From Acidovorax sp. DW039 (lineage in GTDB: Bacteria > Pseudomonadota > Gammaproteobacteria > Burkholderiales > Burkholderiaceae_C), in the NCBI RefSeq assembly GCF_037101375.1, contig NZ_AP029019.1, forward strand, positions 496,001 to 560,000: 64,000 nt of DNA, given 5' to 3'. The translations under genes were made by a program, and so were the position numbers. Below the pieces are notes generated by a model. The model had not been told where the DNA came from. It made no database searches and saw nothing but the letters and a program-made list of their open reading frames with translations. Shown here piece after piece: positions 17,550-25,010 of this stretch. Each line of letters starts with the position of its first letter. The first letter of the stretch is position 1.

Positions 17550-18074
17550 ATGGCTGCACTCGAATGGTCGGACGCGCTCGCGCTGGATCTGCCGCTCATG
17601 GACGACACGCACCGCGAATTTGTGGAGCTGCTTGCCCAGGTAGAGCAGGCAGACGATGCCACCGTGGTGCAGCAGTGGCAGGCGCTCATCACGCATACCG
17701 AGCACCACTTCGGCCAGGAAGACGACTGGATGGCCGCCACCCGCTTTGCATCGGGCAACTGCCACAGTACCCAGCACAAGGTGGTGCTGCAGGTGATGCG
17801 CGAAGGCATCGTGCGCGCCCAGCAGGGCGATCTCCAGCCCATCCGCATCATGACGGGCGAACTGGCGCTGTGGTTTCCACAGCATGCACAAACCATGGAT
17901 GCCGCCCTGGCGCTGCACCTGCGCCGCGTGGGCTTTGACCCCGCCACCGGCCAGGTGCATGCACCCGATGCGCTGCCCGGCGAGCTGATCCACGGCTGCG
18001 GGGGCAGCAGTTGCTCCGACCAAGCCACAGCGACGCAAGCCACTGACACCGCCGAAGCCGCTGCAGTGGCTTGA
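17550..18074 (+). CDS. hemerythrin domain-containing protein
   Basis: A 174-residue bacteriohemerythrin-type protein, expected to bind a di-iron centre and oxygen in the cytoplasm. The ligand set is complete: His21, His49/His53, Glu57 (H-x3-E), His72 and His76 (H-x3-H), His112 and Asp117 (H-x4-D). After the four-helix domain (about 130) there is an extra tail with HGCGGSSCSD, in which two cysteines and a histidine might bind a further metal. The start has AAGGAACAAAA upstream. It is a single-gene unit; the stop abuts a dispersed repeat. An oxygen- or NO-related role is inferred from the family. Confidence 0.92.
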   Translation: MAALEWSDALALDLPLMDDTHREFVELLAQVEQADDATVVQQWQALITHTEHHFGQEDDWMAATRFASGNCHSTQHKVVLQVMREGIVRAQQGDLQPIRIMTGELALWFPQHAQTMDAALALHLRRVGFDPATGQVHAPDALPGELIHGCGGSSCSDQATATQATDTAEAAAVA

Positions 18075-18140
18075 TGCTATTGAAAGAATAGCTGTCTGCG
18101 CTTATTTTTAAAGCCCTGCAGGCCAAAATGAGCCTGATTT
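18074..18140 (+). repeat. dispersed TAGCTGC repeat
   Basis: Copy reading GCTATTGAAAGAATAGCTGTC, then TGCGCTTATTTTTAAAGCCC, with the tail GAGCCTGATTTGGGT. It begins at the hemerythrin stop codon and overlaps the 3' end of the convergent small gene at 18108. Confidence 0.7.
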
Positions 18141-18452
18141 GGGTATGCCTGCGTGCAGCGCCACCATGCGCCAGGCCAATTCCCGCAGCGCACGCCGCAG
18201 GGGCGCAGGCGCTGCGCAACCATAGGCAGCCGTCAGCACCGCCTGCTTGGCGGTGCGCAGGGCCTGTCGATCCTGCTGGGCCAAGGCCTGCCACAGCGCC
18301 CGGCGATGCCGGTTGAGCTGAAGCTGCTCGACCCCCGCCAAACCTGCGCACCAGGGCGGTGTGGCGGGCAAGTCGCTGTGGGGTGAGCATGTTGCGCCGG
18401 TGCTGGTGTCAATTGGCTCACAGTGCAGGGCGGGGGTCATGGTGGGGCTCAT
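18108..18452 (-). CDS. small hypothetical protein translationally coupled to creD
   Basis: A 114-residue reading frame whose ATG overlaps the creD stop in the ATGA form (18449-18452), which indicates translational coupling. The middle (40-95) is Arg/Ala/Leu/Gln-rich and probably helical; the N terminus has three cysteines. No signal peptide or membrane segment is obvious. I recognise no family. Its last codons run into a dispersed repeat copy, so the C terminus may be recently altered. As the last gene of the cre cluster it may be under CreB control. Confidence 0.6.
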   Translation of the reverse strand: MSPTMTPALHCEPIDTSTGATCSPHSDLPATPPWCAGLAGVEQLQLNRHRRALWQALAQQDRQALRTAKQAVLTAAYGCAAPAPLRRALRELAWRMVALHAGIPKSGSFWPAGL

Positions 18453-19909
18453 GGCGCATCCTTGGGCGATGGGGAGGCATCCTGCGCAGGTGCGACCGTT
18501 CTGCGGTGCGCTGCGGTTGGCGGGACCGGGCGTTGTGGGGTTGCACTCAGCCCGTACCAGTTCACCTTGCGCGTCAGCACCATCACCGTAGCCAGCACCA
18601 GGAACAGCGCAATCGACCCCACGGCCAGCGCAGTCTGCTCCAGTTGCAGCAGCACATACAGCAGGCCATACAGCAGCCCAATGCCCAGGCCCATGGGCAA
18701 CCCACGTGCCAGCCCGCCCAGCATGTGGCTGGCGTAGTAGCCCAGCAGCAGCACGCAGGCGGTCGCTGCCGCCAGGTACGACCAGCCAAACGGCAGGTGT
18801 TCAGACAGGCTCACCAGCAGCAGGAAGAAGCTGCACAGGGCGGCCCCCACCAGCAGGTATTGCACCGGGTGCACCCGCAGCCGCTTCATCAGTTCGAACA
18901 GGCCCACCGCCACAAAGGTGAGGCCGATGAACAGCAACCCATACTTGGTCGCCCGGTCCGCCAGTGTGTAGGGATTCACCGGGTCTACAAACGCCACGCT
19001 GAAGCTGTCGGCGCAGTCACGCGGCATGGTGCCTGCAGGGGTGTATTCCGCAGGGCTGTCGTCGTAACCGGCGGTGCAGATGCGTTTGCCGCCCTGCACA
19101 TCCTGCTGGGCGGTGGTGGCCAGCGACGAGAGCCGCCACTGGGCCGTAAAACCTTCAGGCCCCCAGGTGCGCTCGGAGGGCAGGAAGCGGCCGGTGAAGG
19201 AGGGGTGCGGCCAGCCGCCCGCCATCTTCACCTCGGTGTTGCCGCCCAGCGGCACGATGGCCAGGCGCTCGGTGCCCACCAACTCCAGGTCCATGGCCAG
19301 CGTCAGGGGCTCGGTACGGCCGCGCACGGCCTCTGGCAATACGGCGTGCAGGCCGCGGCTGTAGGTGGGGTGGAAGGTGCCCGGCTTGAGCGTGAGGGCC
19401 TGCTCGTCCAGCACCATCTGCGCGGTGCGAATACCGCGCGCATCGCCCACCGCCACCATCACGATGGGGGCGCCGCACTGCAGGCGTGAGCCCTTCACAG
19501 TGCTTTGCGCCGTGAGGCCTGGCAGCCCTGCCCACTGGGCCGTGAGGTGGGCCTTGAGGTTGTAGGTGTTGACCTTGTGCAGGCCGCGCGAGCGCTCTGC
19601 CATGCCCACGCTGGAGCGCACCTGCAGCTGGTCTGGCATGGCGGTAAGCAGAAATTCGCGTCGCTGCTCGGTGGTGCGGCGCTCCTCGCCCTTGCCTGAT
19701 TCCACGTCCCAGGTTTCCACGCAAGCGCTGTGGATCATGGGGCCCATCAGCGTCTGCTGGCCCGCCAGGCTATCGGCCACGCTTTGGGCGGTGAGCGTGC
19801 GATAGCGCTGGCGGTCGCGCACCACATCTTCAATCTGGCCCAGGCCTATCAGCAGCAGCACCAGCACAACGCACAGGGCTGCCAGTTTGGTGATCAACGG
19901 GTGTTTCAA
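18449..19909 (-). CDS. creD: CreD inner membrane protein
   Basis: Inner-membrane protein of the CreBC regulon (E. coli CreD; mutations or overexpression alter colicin and beta-lactam responses). The protein has one N-terminal membrane helix, a large periplasmic domain (to about 310) and five or more C-terminal helices. I place the start at TTG 19909 because AAGGAGGA lies five bases upstream and the resulting KHPLITKLAALCVV aligns with the start of E. coli CreD; the ATG at 19933 has no ribosome-binding site. This gives 486 residues. A perfect cre-tag lies about 70 bases upstream. The stop overlaps the next gene. Confidence 0.92.
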   Translation of the reverse strand: MKHPLITKLAALCVVLVLLLIGLGQIEDVVRDRQRYRTLTAQSVADSLAGQQTLMGPMIHSACVETWDVESGKGEERRTTEQRREFLLTAMPDQLQVRSSVGMAERSRGLHKVNTYNLKAHLTAQWAGLPGLTAQSTVKGSRLQCGAPIVMVAVGDARGIRTAQMVLDEQALTLKPGTFHPTYSRGLHAVLPEAVRGRTEPLTLAMDLELVGTERLAIVPLGGNTEVKMAGGWPHPSFTGRFLPSERTWGPEGFTAQWRLSSLATTAQQDVQGGKRICTAGYDDSPAEYTPAGTMPRDCADSFSVAFVDPVNPYTLADRATKYGLLFIGLTFVAVGLFELMKRLRVHPVQYLLVGAALCSFFLLLVSLSEHLPFGWSYLAAATACVLLLGYYASHMLGGLARGLPMGLGIGLLYGLLYVLLQLEQTALAVGSIALFLVLATVMVLTRKVNWYGLSATPQRPVPPTAAHRRTVAPAQDASPSPKDAP

Positions 19910-19977
19910 AAGACTCCTCCTTGGGGTGAACATAGGGAGGGAGTTTTGGAGCGGGGCGTGATGCAGCGATGAAGTTT

Positions 19978-19993
19978 GTGAAGCGGGTGTGAA
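19978..19993 (-). promoter_or_regulatory. cre-tag, CreB binding site for creD
   Basis: On the minus strand the sequence is TTCACACCCGCTTCAC, an exact match to the E. coli cre-tag TTCAC-N6-TTCAC bound by phosphorylated CreB. It lies about 70 bases upstream of the creD TTG start, in the creD promoter region, and a CreB/CreC pair is encoded next door. Confidence 0.85.
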
Positions 19994-20063
19994 GTGTTGA
20001 GCGGCTGTCATGAAAACGCGCTGTTGACTGACGCCAAACCGTCACACAGCCGAGATAGCCTTG

Positions 20064-20103
20064 GAGCCTGTTGACGAGCCCTTGGGAGATCGTCAACAGG
20101 CTC
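20064..20103. repeat. perfect 14-bp inverted repeat between creD and creC
   Basis: GAGCCTGTTGACGA (20064-20077) and TCGTCAACAGGCTC (20090-20103) are perfect inverted arms with a 12-base loop. It lies upstream of the cre-tag relative to creD. No T run follows on either strand. It could be a mobile hairpin, a terminator for creBC readthrough or a protein site. Confidence 0.7.
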
Positions 20104-20140
20104 TAACTGTTACTGTTACAACCCCGCTCAGAGGCAAGCC

Positions 20141-20284
20141 ATGTTTTCAAAACTGTTTGGCTGGACGAATCTGTTGGATGCGCTGCTGGATGACCTGTTT
20201 GACGAACAGCGATGGGGCCTGGATCTGCCCGGGCAGGACTGCCTGTGCACTGATGAGTGGCTTGCACTGGCGGCTCAGGACTGA
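20141..20284 (+). CDS. possible 47-residue acidic small protein
   Basis: A short plus-strand reading frame starting MFSKLFGWTNLLDALLDD and ending CLCTDEWLALAAQD. It is amphipathic and acidic, with weak AGAGG ten bases upstream. It lies antisense to the cre genes in the creC-creD gap, which otherwise has no gene. Nothing is recognised; it may be chance. Confidence 0.3.
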   Translation: MFSKLFGWTNLLDALLDDLFDEQRWGLDLPGQDCLCTDEWLALAAQD

Positions 20285-20352
20285 CCTTCAAAAGGTAATG
20301 CGCGGCTCGCTGCAATACCGCGTGCAGCGCCGTGCAGAGCTTCGGCAAGCTC

Positions 20353-21813
20353 TTAAGCGTGGTCGGGCTGCAAATCCAGCTCCACCCGCAACCCCGGCTG
20401 GGTATTGCGCACCTGCATGCGCCCACCGTGCAGCACCATCACCCGCTGCACGATCGCCAGCCCCAGGCCCGATCCGCTGCGTTCGCCGCCCGGTCTGGCG
20501 GTGGTAAAGAACCTTTCACCCAGGCGCGGTAGCGCAAAGCCGGGCACGCCGGGGCCTTCGTCCTGCACGGCCACTACCGCGCCGTCCAGCTCCACCCGCA
20601 CCGTGCTGCCGGGGGGCGCAAAGTCAATCGCGTTGTCCAGCAGGTTGCCAATGGCCAGGGTGATCAGTTCTGCCTCCCACGGGCCGCTGTGGCCCTTGCC
20701 CCTGAGCACCAGGGCCAGGCCGCGCTGCGCCGCACGGCCCTGCGTGTGGGTGATGGCGGCAGCGGCACAGTCGTGCAGCGCCACGGGGGCACGGCCTTCG
20801 GCGTGCTGGCGCTGTTCCAGTTTGCTCAGCTCCAGCAGCCGGTCAATCAGCCGCTGCAGGCGTTCGCTTTGCTGCACCACCTGCAGGGCAAATTCGGTGC
20901 GGTCTGCGGCGGGCAGCTCGTCTTGCAGCAACTCGCCCGCGCCGCGTATGGCGGCCACGGGGCTCTTGAGTTCGTGCGTGAGGGCGCGCACATAGCCCTC
21001 GATGTAGTCGCGCCCTTCCAGCCGGGCGCGCATGCGGTCCATGGCGCGGGCCAGGTCGCCCAGTTCGCCCGGCACCTCGGGCACCGCCAGGGGCTGGGTG
21101 GCGCTCTTGCCGATGGAGCCCTCGGCATCTGCAGGGCCTTGCACGCTTAGGGCGTAGTCGCGCAGGCGGCGCACGTTCCACACCATCCACAGCGTCACGC
21201 CCACACCCACGGCGGCAGACAGGGCCAGCAGCAACAGCCCGCCCATGAACACCTTGCGCTCGGCCCGGTCGATAAAGCGCTGCACCGTGCGCGTGGGCTT
21301 GGCCACCGTCAGCACCCCGGCAATGCGCTCGTCCACATAAATGGGCGCGGCCACATGCATCACACCGCTGGTGTCATCGCTCTCCACCTCGCGGGTGGAG
21401 CGGGCTCCGTACTCGCCGCGCAGGGTGCGGGCCACGTCGCGCCACTGCGAATAGTCGGCCCCCACGGCGTGGTTTTCAGAGTCAAACAGCACCCGGCCCT
21501 GGTGGTCGGTGACATAGATGCGGTAGTCGAGCGACTGCTTGGAAAACCCCCAGATGCCCGCATCAATCGGCCGCGTGGCGTAGTGCCGCACGCGCTGGGC
21601 AAAGCGGCTGTGGCTGGCATCGCGCGCCAGTTGCCCGCTGGCAAGGTCATCGCTGGCCAGTTCGGCCAGGATGTTGGCCGTGTCCACCATCATGTCTTCC
21701 ATCACCTCACGCACGCTGGGCTTGATCTCGGCCATGAACACGCGCAGCACAAAGAACGCGGCAATGCCGTTGATGAGGAAGAAGGCGAACAGCAGCCGGA
21801 TGCCCAGGCGCAT
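20353..21813 (-). CDS. creC: sensor histidine kinase CreC
   Basis: Inner-membrane sensor kinase of the CreBC system, 486 residues. The N terminus MRLGIRLLFAFFLINGIAA closely follows E. coli CreC, as do YVTDHQGRVLFDSENHAVG and LRGEYGARSTREV in the periplasmic sensor region. A second membrane helix lies near 195-215, then a HAMP-like segment, the H-box LTHELKSPVAAIRGAGE with His280, and the ATPase motifs NLLDNAIDFAP (N box) and GSGLGLAIVQR (G2 box). It should phosphorylate CreB in response to metabolic or envelope cues. creB lies upstream, separated by a dispersed repeat. Confidence 0.96.
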   Translation of the reverse strand: MRLGIRLLFAFFLINGIAAFFVLRVFMAEIKPSVREVMEDMMVDTANILAELASDDLASGQLARDASHSRFAQRVRHYATRPIDAGIWGFSKQSLDYRIYVTDHQGRVLFDSENHAVGADYSQWRDVARTLRGEYGARSTREVESDDTSGVMHVAAPIYVDERIAGVLTVAKPTRTVQRFIDRAERKVFMGGLLLLALSAAVGVGVTLWMVWNVRRLRDYALSVQGPADAEGSIGKSATQPLAVPEVPGELGDLARAMDRMRARLEGRDYIEGYVRALTHELKSPVAAIRGAGELLQDELPAADRTEFALQVVQQSERLQRLIDRLLELSKLEQRQHAEGRAPVALHDCAAAAITHTQGRAAQRGLALVLRGKGHSGPWEAELITLAIGNLLDNAIDFAPPGSTVRVELDGAVVAVQDEGPGVPGFALPRLGERFFTTARPGGERSGSGLGLAIVQRVMVLHGGRMQVRNTQPGLRVELDLQPDHA

Positions 21814-21830
21814 GGGTTATGCAGCCTTTC

Positions 21831-21893
21831 TATAAAAATGATAGCTGCCTGCGCTTGTAGGATAAGCGCTAGCGGCTGATTTGGCTTTAAATG
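21831..21893 (+). repeat. dispersed TAGCTGC repeat between creB and creC
   Basis: Near-complete copy: AAATGATAGCTGCCTGCGCTT, then GATAAGCGCTAGCGGCTGAT and TTGGCTTTAAAT. It fills the whole creB-creC gap and its right end forms the creB stop region, so it could dampen creC expression. Confidence 0.85.
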
Positions 21894-22594
21894 TCAAGGC
21901 AGTAGCCCATGCCCCGGTGCGTGCTGATGTACTCGCAGCTGGCATCCAGCTCGCGCAGCTTGGCTCGCAGGGTTTTGATGTGGGTGTCCACCGTGCGGTC
22001 GGTGCTCTCGCTGTCGTCTCCCCAGGCGGCGGCCAACAGCGCATCGCGTGAATGGATACGGCCCGCCCCCCGCAGCAGGTGCGACAGCAGCCGGTATTCG
22101 CGCCGCGTGAGCGGCAGCGCCTGCCCATGCAGGGTGATGCGCTGGCCTGCCTCGTCGTCCACAAAGGGTGTGGCTGCCACCGCGGCGGGGGCAGGCGCAG
22201 GCATGGCAGCGCGGCGCAGCAGGGCCTTGATGCGGGCAGCCAACTCGCGGGGGCTGAAGGGTTTGGCCAGGTAATCGTCCGCACCCAGCTCCAGGCCCAG
22301 CACGCGGTCCAGCTCCTCGCCCCGAGCGCTGAGCATCAGCACCGGCGTGGCCTGGCGCAGCCGCAGGGCCGCAGCGGCTTGTCCATGGCGCACGTCGCGC
22401 AGCAGGTCCAGCCCATTGCCATCGGGCAGGCCCACATCCAGCACGAGCAGGTCAAACGGGTGGCGCTGCATCTGCTGGCGCGCGTCCTGCACCAGCAGGC
22501 AATGCGTTACCTGCAGGCCGTCGCGCTCCAGCGTGTAGGCCACGGTGCGGGCGATGGCGGGGTCGTCTTCCAGCAGTAGCAGCTTGGCGTGCAT
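21887..22594 (-). CDS. creB: response regulator CreB
   Basis: OmpR-family regulator of 235 residues. Residues 1-120 form the receiver, with acidic pocket near 10-11, phospho-acceptor Asp53 (VLDVGLPDGNG), and the conserved GADDYLAKPFSPRELAARI segment. Residues 135-235 are the winged-helix DNA-binding domain with LTRREYRLLSHLLRG and TVDTHIKTLRAKL. It is expected to bind TTCAC-N6-TTCAC tags, one of which precedes creD. It heads the creB-creC unit. The final codons come from the adjoining dispersed repeat. Confidence 0.95.
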   Translation of the reverse strand: MHAKLLLLEDDPAIARTVAYTLERDGLQVTHCLLVQDARQQMQRHPFDLLVLDVGLPDGNGLDLLRDVRHGQAAAALRLRQATPVLMLSARGEELDRVLGLELGADDYLAKPFSPRELAARIKALLRRAAMPAPAPAAVAATPFVDDEAGQRITLHGQALPLTRREYRLLSHLLRGAGRIHSRDALLAAAWGDDSESTDRTVDTHIKTLRAKLRELDASCEYISTHRGMGYCLDI

Positions 22595-22644
22595 GCCTCG
22601 ATCATCCGTTGCGTTGGGCGAGAGCAGTGGCGCATGACACTGGC

Positions 22645-22740
22645 GCGCCCCCAGCCCGAAACGCCAAGCAAGGGCCGTCCCGCAGCGAGGGCGTTGTCCC
22701 CTTGGGGGGAAGGCGCCGAAGGCGACTCAGGGGGGCTCCC
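22645..22740. repeat. GC-rich intergenic repeat of Comamonadaceae type
   Basis: A stretch including GCGTTGTCCCCTTGGGGGGA and AAGGCGCCGAAGGCGACTCA resembles an intergenic repeat I have seen in several Comamonadaceae genomes. Only one copy is in this window, so its repeat nature rests on memory. CCCCTTGGGG can form a small hairpin after the marC-type gene. Confidence 0.4.
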
Positions 22741-22743
22741 ATA

Positions 22744-23379
22744 TCAGCGAGCAACCAGTACCGGGAACAGCTTGCCCAGGCCATCGGCCATCACCTCTAC
22801 CGCCAGGGCGGCCAGGATCAGGCCCATGAGGCGCGTCATCACGTTGATGCCGGTTTTGCCCAGCACGCGGGCAATCGGGTCTGCCAGCGAAAAGCACAGG
22901 GCCGTGGCCCCAGCAATCACCACCCCATAGCCCACCAGGGCAGCGTGTTGCCAGAAGGTTTGCGCACGGTCGGCATAGATCACCACGGTGGACATGCTCG
23001 CCGGCCCGGTGAGCAACGGAATGGTAAGCGGCACCACGGCAATGCTGCTGCCCGCGGCGGCCTTTTCTGCGCCTTCCTCCAGCTCATGCGTCATGGGCTT
23101 GGCCTCGGCAGGCTGGGCGTTGAGCATGTTCATGGCGCTGATGAGCAGCAGCATGCCGCCGCCCACCTGAAAGCTCTGCAGCGAGATGTTGAAAAAATCC
23201 AGAATCTGCAGGCCCAGCAGGGCACAGGCCGCAATCACGCAAAAGCACGCCAGGGTGGCTGTCTGGATGGTGCGGCGGCGCTGCGCGGGCGAGAAGTCCT
23301 GCGTGTAGTGAATGAAGAACGGGACGATGGCCAGCGGGTTCACGATGGCCAGCAGGGTGATGAGTGGTTTCAGGTCCAT
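22744..23379 (-). CDS. MarC family integral membrane protein
   Basis: A 211-residue UPF0056/MarC family protein with six predicted membrane helices. The start MDLKPLITLLAIVNPLAIVP and GGGMLLLISAMNML are family hallmarks, and VVPLTIPLLTGPASMSTVV is the conserved central loop. Family members are integral inner-membrane proteins of uncertain transport function; the marC link to multiple antibiotic resistance was withdrawn in E. coli. The start has GGAG eight bases upstream. It is followed by a GC-rich repeat and preceded by an SDR gene on the same strand. Confidence 0.93.
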   Translation of the reverse strand: MDLKPLITLLAIVNPLAIVPFFIHYTQDFSPAQRRRTIQTATLACFCVIAACALLGLQILDFFNISLQSFQVGGGMLLLISAMNMLNAQPAEAKPMTHELEEGAEKAAAGSSIAVVPLTIPLLTGPASMSTVVIYADRAQTFWQHAALVGYGVVIAGATALCFSLADPIARVLGKTGINVMTRLMGLILAALAVEVMADGLGKLFPVLVAR

Positions 23380-23432
23380 GGCAGTTCTCCGTATTCACTC
23401 GATTGTTTTTTGAAAAGGTCTTGAACAGATGC

Positions 23433-24179
23433 TCAGCGCCCACCCGACACATCCACCAGCGACATGGTCGTGTAGTGTGACGCGTCTGACATGAGCCACA
23501 CAATGGCCTGTGCCACTTCCTCGGCCGTGCCTCCGCGCTGCATGGGCACCTGGTGGGCCAGGTCGCGCACCCGGTCGGGCAGGCCACCGCTGGCATGGAT
23601 ATCGGTCTCGATCAGCCCCGGGCGCACGGCGTTCACGCGGATGCCCTCGGCTGCCACCTCGCGCGCCAGGCCGATGGTGAAGCTGTCTATCGCCCCTTTG
23701 CTGGCAGCGTAGTCCACATACTGGTGGGCCGAGCCCAGCCGCGATGCGGCGCTGGACACATTGACGATGGCACCGCCCGTGCCGCCGCGCCGGGTGCTCA
23801 TGCGGCGCACGGCTTCGCGCGCGCAGACGATGCTGCCAATCACATTGGTGTCGAACATGCGGCGCAAGCGCGCAACGCTCATTTCATCCACCCGGGCTGT
23901 CACATCCACCACCCCGGCGTTGTTCACCAGCGCTGAGATGCGGCCCAGCTGCGCGTCCACCGCGGCAAACATGGCCAGCACCTGGTCTTCGTGCGCCACA
24001 TCGGCCTGCACGGCCATGGCGCGGCCTCCATGGGTCTGGATCTGCTCCACCACGGCATGTGCTGCCGCTGCGTTGGCGTGGTAGTTGACGGCCACGGCCC
24101 AGCCCTGCCGGGCGGCCAGCAGGGCGGTGGCAGCGCCAATACCACGGCTTGCCCCGGTGATTAAGACGATCTTGTCCAT
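23433..24179 (-). CDS. SDR family NAD(P)-dependent oxidoreductase
   Basis: Short-chain dehydrogenase of 248 residues. TGASRGIG (8-15) is the cofactor loop, NNAG lies near 90, the serine of VSSAAS precedes the catalytic YAASK, and VRPGLIETDI follows as usual. ATG 24179 is selected because homologues begin at MDKIVLITGAS; sequence upstream is non-coding. It ends LVDVSGGR. Divergent from a dienelactone hydrolase gene with 54 bases between starts. The substrate cannot be told; YgfF/FabG-like sugar or acyl reductases are the closest general types. Confidence 0.93.
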   Translation of the reverse strand: MDKIVLITGASRGIGAATALLAARQGWAVAVNYHANAAAAHAVVEQIQTHGGRAMAVQADVAHEDQVLAMFAAVDAQLGRISALVNNAGVVDVTARVDEMSVARLRRMFDTNVIGSIVCAREAVRRMSTRRGGTGGAIVNVSSAASRLGSAHQYVDYAASKGAIDSFTIGLAREVAAEGIRVNAVRPGLIETDIHASGGLPDRVRDLAHQVPMQRGGTAEEVAQAIVWLMSDASHYTTMSLVDVSGGR

Positions 24180-24233
24180 GGAATGCTGTCTCCTGCAAGA
24201 ATGGCGCATTGGAACAGTTTTCAGGAGCAAAAC

Positions 24234-24923
24234 ATGGGTCAATTTGTCGATTTGAAGTCTTCCGATGGTTTTGTGCTGCCCGCCTGGGTGGCTGAGCCCG
24301 ATGCCGCTCCCCGCGGCGCCGTGGTGGTGCTGCAGGAAATCTTTGGTGTCAACTCCCACATCCGCGCCGTGGCCGACCGCTTTGCGGCGCGCGGATATCT
24401 GGCCGTGGCGCCTGCCACCTTCCACCGCGTCCAGCCCGGAGTGGAGCTGGGCTACACCGCGGATGACATGCAGGCAGGCATGGGCCTCAAAAGCGCGGTA
24501 GAGGCGCTGCCCGCTCCTGGCGTCATGCCCGACATCCAGGCCGCCATTGACTACGCCGCCCAGCGCAGCGGTCGCAAGGTGGGCATCGTGGGTTTTTGCT
24601 GGGGCGGCTTGCTGACCTGGCGTGCTGCCTGCACGCTGACAGGGCTGTCTGCCGCAGTGCCTTACTACGGCGGTGGCATGACCACACCGGAAGAGGCCGC
24701 CCGCCAGCCGCTGGTGCCGGTGCTGGCCCACTTTGGCGAGCGCGACCACTGGATTCCGCTGGACAGCGTGCAGGCCTTTGACCGCGCCCAGCCCGGCGTG
24801 GAAGTGCATGTGTACCAGGCCGACCACGGCTTCAACTGCGACCAGCGCGGCAGCTACGACGAAGCCGCCGCCATGGCCGCCCGCGACCGCACGCTGGCGT
24901 TCTTCGACAAGCATTTGGGCTGA
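24234..24923 (+). CDS. dienelactone hydrolase family protein
   Basis: Cytoplasmic alpha/beta hydrolase of 229 residues. The catalytic triad of the family is visible: Cys122 in GFCWGG, Asp171 in GERDHW and His198 in QADHGF, with Glu35 in LQEIFGVN. Family members open lactones such as dienelactone in aromatic degradation, but many are of unknown substrate. The start is chosen by CAGGAG seven bases upstream. It is divergent from an SDR gene and is not within an aromatic degradation cluster, so a general detoxifying hydrolase is as likely. Confidence 0.93.
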   Translation: MGQFVDLKSSDGFVLPAWVAEPDAAPRGAVVVLQEIFGVNSHIRAVADRFAARGYLAVAPATFHRVQPGVELGYTADDMQAGMGLKSAVEALPAPGVMPDIQAAIDYAAQRSGRKVGIVGFCWGGLLTWRAACTLTGLSAAVPYYGGGMTTPEEAARQPLVPVLAHFGERDHWIPLDSVQAFDRAQPGVEVHVYQADHGFNCDQRGSYDEAAAMAARDRTLAFFDKHLG

Positions 24924-25010
24924 TGGCCCCAGGCATGGCCCGCAGCCTCCACGCTGCGTGGCTGTGCCCGTCAAAGCAGGGTGGGGCATCGCATTCAACC
25001 GGGGGGCGCC

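Noticed and set aside
23433-24998. 521-codon frame suggesting a fusion upstream of the SDR
   Set aside because: Everything before 24179 is antisense to the dienelactone hydrolase gene; the SDR begins at its usual MDKIVLITGAS.
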